From the NCBI GenBank assembly GCA_964412685.1, contig CAYPPS010000005.1, forward strand, positions 1 to 36,169: a stretch of DNA of 36,169 nt. The letters are read 5' to 3'. Both the position numbers and the translations under genes were made by a program. The DNA comes from CAYPPS01 sp964412685 (lineage in GTDB: Bacteria > Patescibacteriota > Microgenomatia > PFEM01 > CAYPPS01). Below the pieces are notes generated by a model. The model was not told the origin of the DNA. It searched no databases and worked only from the letters and a program-made list of their open reading frames with translations. How positions within the stretch are numbered: position 1 is the stretch's first letter; each line of letters opens with the position of its first letter. This document shows positions 32,439 through 36,169 of this stretch, piece by piece.

Positions 32439-33539
32439 TTAGACTTTAATCAAAAGGTCAATGAGCTTCCTGTTAACAAAAACGTTGCTTCTTTTATGAA
32501 TCCCCATAAACTTGATTACTTTTTTATCCGACAGCTTTTTTAGATAACGATCGCAGGTTGTGCGTGGGATTTCCAATTGTGAATTAAGTGTGGTACTGGT
32601 GATATAAGGGTGCGTGAACGTAAATTCTAAAACACGAATTAGATTAAGATTGGCTCTTTCTTTTTCAATAGTTGCCTTCGATGTTTTGAAAAGATTATCT
32701 ATATTTAATGCTATTTGGCCTGCCGTGCCCGCTTGAGTTTCAAGAGCCTTGAGGAAAAACATTAACCATCGATGCCAGCTTTGATTCTTATCAATCTCCG
32801 ATAACGTGTCTATATATTTATTTCTATGGGTTTCAAAATGTCCACTAGGGTAAAGAATGGGTAGATTTAACAGTTTTTGATCAATAAGGTATAGAGAGAT
32901 TAGTAATCTACCCACTCTGCCATTTCCATCCTTAAATGGATGAATTGCTTCAAATCTATGATGCATGACCCCACAGGCGATTAGGGGATGGAGTCCTTGT
33001 CGGTTATTTATAAAGCGAATTAATCCTTCCATTAGTGGTTGGATTTGAGTAGCATCTGGTGGGATATATCTTGCTTCTGATCTATTGGTCCCACGTTTGC
33101 CAATCCAAACCTCATCACTTCTATACTTTCCAGGGTTCTTTTTTTGACCTCTCACCCCATGCAAAAGTCTTTTGTGTGTTTCGCGAATTAGCAGTTCGTT
33201 GACCCCAGACTTTGTTTTCCGCAGTATATCTAATCCCGTCAACATAGCCTCCTCGTAGTTTCTGATTTCTAACGCTTCATTCCTTTTCTCTTCGCTTTGT
33301 TCGGTTACATCGATTTGGAAGGCGTCTTCTATTGAAGCTTGAGTGCCCTCAAGTTGCGAGCTTGATTCAGCTTCTTTAGCAAGGATGGGTCTTATAAGGA
33401 GATTGGGGTTATGAATTATTCTGGATATTGGGTTTAATGCCGAGATAGCTCCATGGGTGGCAGCTAACTGATTTGCCAGATCAGCGTCATAAATATTCTC
33501 AAGAATAGGAGGAAATGGGTGATTTCGAAAAGTCAACAT
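32439..33539 (-). CDS. Fic family protein (AMP-transferase type) with C-terminal winged helix
   Basis: 366 residues from the ATG at 33539. A longer frame from a GTG at 33578 is rejected because it would be read through the promoter. The Fic active site is HPFKDGNGRVGR (200-211), an exact match to HPFx(D/E)GNGRxxR, so AMP (or other nucleotide) transfer to a protein hydroxyl is expected. An inhibitory helix S-x-x-x-E-G is present on the N-terminal side (Ser60 to Gly65), typical of self-inhibited class II Fic proteins. The C-terminal part (ITSTTLNSQLEIPRTTCDRY) is a winged helix, suggesting DNA binding and perhaps autoregulation. Target unknown. It stands alone on the minus strand in the accessory region. 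Confidence 0.92.
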   Translation of the reverse strand: MLTFRNHPFPPILENIYDADLANQLAATHGAISALNPISRIIHNPNLLIRPILAKEAESSSQLEGTQASIEDAFQIDVTEQSEEKRNEALEIRNYEEAMLTGLDILRKTKSGVNELLIRETHKRLLHGVRGQKKNPGKYRSDEVWIGKRGTNRSEARYIPPDATQIQPLMEGLIRFINNRQGLHPLIACGVMHHRFEAIHPFKDGNGRVGRLLISLYLIDQKLLNLPILYPSGHFETHRNKYIDTLSEIDKNQSWHRWLMFFLKALETQAGTAGQIALNIDNLFKTSKATIEKERANLNLIRVLEFTFTHPYITSTTLNSQLEIPRTTCDRYLKKLSDKKVIKFMGIHKRSNVFVNRKLIDLLIKV

Positions 33540-33545
33540 GTCGCC

Positions 33546-33575
33546 ATTATATGATAATTGTGGGGAGATTGTCAA
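33546..33575 (-). promoter_or_regulatory. Promoter for fic
   Basis: Minus strand: a perfect TTGACA (33575-33570), an 18-bp spacer and a perfect TATAAT (33551-33546). It ends 6 nt before the ATG at 33539. This is the strongest promoter seen in the window, and again leaderless. Confidence 0.8.
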
Positions 33576-33581
33576 CACATA

Positions 33582-33597
33582 TCCCCAAAAGTGGGGA
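33582..33597. promoter_or_regulatory. Palindrome upstream of the fic promoter, possible operator
   Basis: TCCCCA-AAAG-TGGGGA is a perfect inverted repeat 6 bp upstream of the fic -35 box. A third copy of TGGGGA lies in the promoter spacer (33561-33566) and a fourth at 33769-33774. The winged-helix end of Fic or the nearby XRE protein could bind these. Confidence 0.5.
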
Positions 33598-33753
33598 CAT
33601 GAGTATTCTGAACATTCATTTAATTAGGAAACTGATGAGATTAAGACAACTAATCCTCAAATTTTGAAGGCCTGTTGTTAGGAGAATGTCCTACATTGGA
33701 GAGTATTAGTTGAATGCCAAGGGTTGCTGTGTTTGCCTCGGAGTAAAAAATCA

Positions 33754-33903
33754 TCAGGTGAGCCACTGTGGGGATACGAAGTTAAAACTGTCTAGCTCTT
33801 GAGGATTTAAGTTTGCGTGGAGCAATTTAACGCCATCCAGGCTGTAATCAAACTCAATCTTTTGGTTGCGGAACGTGTCCAATAGGGGGACAGTTAACTC
33901 ATA
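33754..33903 (-). pseudogene. Decayed gene fragment, minus strand
   Basis: The 364-nt stretch 33579-33942 has no intact gene. Within it, on the minus strand, a 49-codon open run with protein-like composition ends in TGA at 33754; it includes DTFRNQKIEFDYSLDGVK and the end FVSPQWLT. It has no ATG and is closed upstream by TAG. It looks like the C-terminal remnant of a lost gene. The family is not recognised. The rest of the stretch shows only the palindrome and TGGGGA words. Confidence 0.35.
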
Positions 33904-33942
33904 CTAAACTACCGTCAAAACAGTTAGTGACATACTACGATT

Positions 33943-34137
33943 ATGAATATGCTTCCAGACGAAAAAGATCAGAAAATATACGGCGAGAATCTTCGCACTA
34001 TTCGCGAAGAAAAATCGTTGTTTCGGGAAGAAGTCGCTAGATTAAGTAAGATTTCAACCACACACTATGCTGGTATTGAACGTGGTGAGGAAAATCCGAC
34101 CTTTTCTGTGATTGAAAGTATTTGCAAAGCACTTTAG
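33943..34137 (+). CDS. XRE-family (Cro/CI) helix-turn-helix regulator, ended by an in-frame TAG
   Basis: 64 residues up to the stop. GENLRTIREEKSLFREEVAR then LSKISTTHYAGIERGEENPT is a clear Cro/CI domain, closing with FSVIESICKAL. After the TAG at 34135-34137 the same frame goes on for nine codons, IKSSEVLPF, then TAA (34165-34167). KAL-x-IKSSEVLPF is exactly how many single-domain XRE proteins end, so the TAG appears to be a recent nonsense mutation or a readthrough site. The core fold is complete without the tail and may still work. ATG 33943 and ATG 33949 are both possible starts. Confidence 0.8.
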   Translation: MNMLPDEKDQKIYGENLRTIREEKSLFREEVARLSKISTTHYAGIERGEENPTFSVIESICKAL

Positions 34138-34266
34138 ATTAAATCATCGGAGGTCTTACCTTTTTAATTTGTTTCTCTTTGCAGAAATCTATCCTCTAGA
34201 GTATCATTCAGGCAACATCACGTATGATTAGTTGTTGATGTAAAACTGCCCAAGAATAGGGTAGTT

Positions 34267-36169
34267 ATGCTTAAAAATAATCTAGTCCTCATAATATTAC
34301 AAAAAGAGCTTTCTCGTTTACTTTTCTTTTTGAATCCTTATTTTGCCTTACTGTTGCATTTTTTTGATGGAATTAAACCAGTACTCGCTATAGGCGCTCT
34401 AACCTTGATATCCATTTACGTTATCTACTGGCTTCTCAAGCTGTATCTAGCATGGAAAGAATCAACGAGGGTAGTAACATTTCTTGAAGTTACACCGCTC
34501 GCGCTCACCGAGCTCACTTCTTTTACAACCACTCAGCTATTTTCTGCCGTTCACGGACTTGCCAAACAACGGTCGTGGTTTGATCGGTTATTCGATATTA
34601 GCAAACACTATACGTTCGAGTTGGTATCTACAAAAGAGCGCGGTATTAGATATATCTTCCGCGTTCCTACAGAAGACAGTGACAGTATTAAAAAGAATCT
34701 CATTGCCTATTTACCCGGCGTTAAAATCACTGATAGTGCCGATTATTTATCCGTCCCAAATACAACTCATGGTCACATTCTCGAATTTGGTCTTTCTCGC
34801 CATTTTGCTCATCCTCTAAAGAAACAAGAAAAACTGGAAGAATACGATCCCATTGCCTATGTCACGGCCACGATGACAAAATTAGCAGAACATGAGCTTG
34901 TGGCATTTCAACTCGTCGTATCACCCATAGATACCGCATCTGCTCCTGAGGTTCGTAAACTCCAATCACTTTTCTTGGGGCACCAAGATATTGTGAAGCA
35001 CGTTAGCCAAACCAATAATGGGCTAGTTGGTGTATCCTTCATGATTTTCTCATTTTTCCTTCGCGTACTACTACTTCCGATTGGATTAATTATTTTTCTA
35101 TTCACCGAGGGACGAGAAGGCCCGTTGTTGCCCCTTCCCGGAGAATATAAAAACGACGAAACGAATAATGGATACAAGGAATTAGTCGAGGGGCAAATTA
35201 AACAAAAAATTGATCAACAGTTATTCTTTACGACACTCCGGCTATATACAGAGTCAGAAAACGTCGTTGCCCGTAAAAGAATCGAAAAGGGCTTCATTGC
35301 GGCACTTTCTCCCTTTACTAACGCCAGTTTCCAATCACTGCGGATCAAACGATTTATACGAATGCCGTTACTGGATAATCTAAAGAAATATTTTTTCGCT
35401 CATCGACTACCAAGTCTATTTGGATCGTCTATCTTGGCAACATCAGAAATATCCGACCTGTATCACTTCCCATATACCAGTACAACAAAAACTGAAGATA
35501 TGGTCAAAGTGCATAGTAAAGAGTTACCAGCTCCGCGCTCAGTCAAAAATAATCAAAACTTGGACGTAGTATTTGGCAAAAATACATACGGCAATGTTAC
35601 GACTAATATTGGCTTAACCGACGAAGACCGTTCCCGACATGTATATCTGATCGGTCAAACAGGCTCGGGCAAGTCTACCGTCATGTTCCATATGGCCAGT
35701 GATGATATGAAAAAAGGACGCGGAATAGCGGTGGTTGATCCACATGGTGACTTGGCTGAGGATTTAATTGCTAATGTCCCTGAAGAGCGAATAAATGATG
35801 TCATCTACTTCAATCCTTTTGATATCAAATATCCGGTCGGGATCAATCTTTTAGAACTCACCCCTAATCTTGATGATGACGAACTGGAGTTAGAAAAAGA
35901 GTTGGTGTGTGAAAGTGTGATTTCCATTTTCCGTAGAGTCTTCAACAAGGATGAGAATACCGATGCTCACCGGATTGAATATATCTTGCGTAACACGATC
36001 TATACAGCCTTCACTGTCAAAGACAGAACAGTATTCACAATCTATGATCTTCTAAACGATCCAGACTTTCAAAAGAGCGTCGTTAAAGATTTAACCGATG
36101 AGAACCTCAAGAACTTTTGGAAAAACGAGTTTGGCAAGGCTGGTAATTACCAAGTCGTTAAAATGGTTT
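34267..36169 (+). CDS. Conjugation-type membrane ATPase (VirD4/TraG-like, HerA/FtsK superfamily), partial
   Basis: An uninterrupted 634-codon frame from ATG 34267 to the window end; the 3' part lies outside. The N-terminus has two spans (about 20-60, including VLAIGALTLISIYVIYWLL) and there is another at about 255-280 (VSFMIFSFFLRVLLLPIGLI). A cytoplasmic domain lies between them (HYTFELVSTKERGIRYIFRV). The ATPase begins near residue 455: Walker A GQTGSGKST (463-471) and Walker B AVVDPHGDL (488-496), then FNPFDIKYPVGINLLEL. Such proteins pump or couple DNA or protein substrates in type IV secretion, and large forms of this plan are common in Patescibacteria. Codons end in C more often than upstream (ATC, CTC, ACC), suggesting transfer. 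Confidence 0.85.
   Translation, partial: MLKNNLVLIILQKELSRLLFFLNPYFALLLHFFDGIKPVLAIGALTLISIYVIYWLLKLYLAWKESTRVVTFLEVTPLALTELTSFTTTQLFSAVHGLAKQRSWFDRLFDISKHYTFELVSTKERGIRYIFRVPTEDSDSIKKNLIAYLPGVKITDSADYLSVPNTTHGHILEFGLSRHFAHPLKKQEKLEEYDPIAYVTATMTKLAEHELVAFQLVVSPIDTASAPEVRKLQSLFLGHQDIVKHVSQTNNGLVGVSFMIFSFFLRVLLLPIGLIIFLFTEGREGPLLPLPGEYKNDETNNGYKELVEGQIKQKIDQQLFFTTLRLYTESENVVARKRIEKGFIAALSPFTNASFQSLRIKRFIRMPLLDNLKKYFFAHRLPSLFGSSILATSEISDLYHFPYTSTTKTEDMVKVHSKELPAPRSVKNNQNLDVVFGKNTYGNVTTNIGLTDEDRSRHVYLIGQTGSGKSTVMFHMASDDMKKGRGIAVVDPHGDLAEDLIANVPEERINDVIYFNPFDIKYPVGINLLELTPNLDDDELELEKELVCESVISIFRRVFNKDENTDAHRIEYILRNTIYTAFTVKDRTVFTIYDLLNDPDFQKSVVKDLTDENLKNFWKNEFGKAGNYQVVKMV

Noticed and set aside
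32302..32439. Short frame with an amphipathic stretch (AEHLKSLRDTLKWLIDSQ)
   Set aside because: It has only TTG starts, lies over the T-arm-like sequence and lacks a ribosome site; not enough to call a gene, though the composition is protein-like.
33540..33578. Longer Fic N-terminus from GTG
   Set aside because: This stretch holds the perfect TTGACA and TATAAT boxes.
34484..35177. Separate frames at 34484-34819 (+) and 34908-35177 (-)
   Set aside because: Both lie inside the long open frame of the conjugation-type ATPase, which has strong family motifs.
1..36169. CRISPR array or insertion sequence
   Set aside because: No regularly spaced repeats, transposase frames or terminal inverted repeats were found.

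Overview
The window reads as a chromosomal segment of a Candidate Phyla Radiation (Patescibacteria) bacterium, most likely of the Microgenomates group. The signs are a DUF4012 protein, a short RecO, a compact AT-rich genome with ATGA-overlapping genes, an IleRS with atypical signature motifs, and a large conjugation-type ATPase of a kind I associate with Patescibacteria. UGA is an ordinary stop here (it ends several genes inside ATGA overlaps), so the UGA-glycine code of Gracilibacteria/Absconditabacteria does not apply. The taxonomic call is inference; no rRNA gene is present.

Region 1 (1-8918, all +) is a surface-polysaccharide operon: the end of a membrane protein, three GT4 glycosyltransferases, one GT2 glycosyltransferase, GDP-mannose pyrophosphorylase (manC), a membrane phosphoglycosyl transferase, a membrane-anchored DUF4012 protein and a short recO. 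Together they could charge mannose, start a lipid-linked glycan and extend it. Region 2 (8960-11073) holds glyS and a membrane-anchored protein of unknown role.

Region 3 (11114-22193, +) is a division and cell wall cluster: mraZ, rsmH, an ftsL-like gene, ftsI, murA, mraY, ftsW, murG, ftsQ, ftsA, ftsZ. The Mur ligases, murB and ddl are absent from it. It starts with a good promoter and four TGG words at exact 10-bp spacing, which look like a MraZ operator. A leadered small membrane protein with an intrinsic terminator follows ftsZ. Region 4 (22658-28219, +) holds ileS, rodA, rplU, rpmA and parB. Region 5 holds lepB (-) and tRNA-Val (+) from interlocked divergent promoters, an unknown Cys-containing protein, a minus-strand unit (radical SAM-HhH protein, HAD hydrolase, cyclophilin-like protein), then mscL and a small membrane protein.

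Region 6 (about 32330 to the end) looks accessory. It holds an isolated tRNA T-arm-like sequence, a Fic protein with a strong promoter and palindrome, a decayed reading frame, an XRE regulator cut by an in-frame TAG, and a 634-codon open frame for a conjugation-type (VirD4/TraG-like) ATPase running off the window. Codon use in that last gene is richer in C-ending codons than the genes before it, suggesting transfer.

The most notable global signal is promoter placement. At glyS, mraY, lepB, the radical SAM gene and fic, a -35/-10 pair with 17-18 bp spacing ends 6-7 nt before the ATG, so the mRNA should begin at or next to the start codon. Leaderless initiation seems the rule for the first genes of transcription units here.
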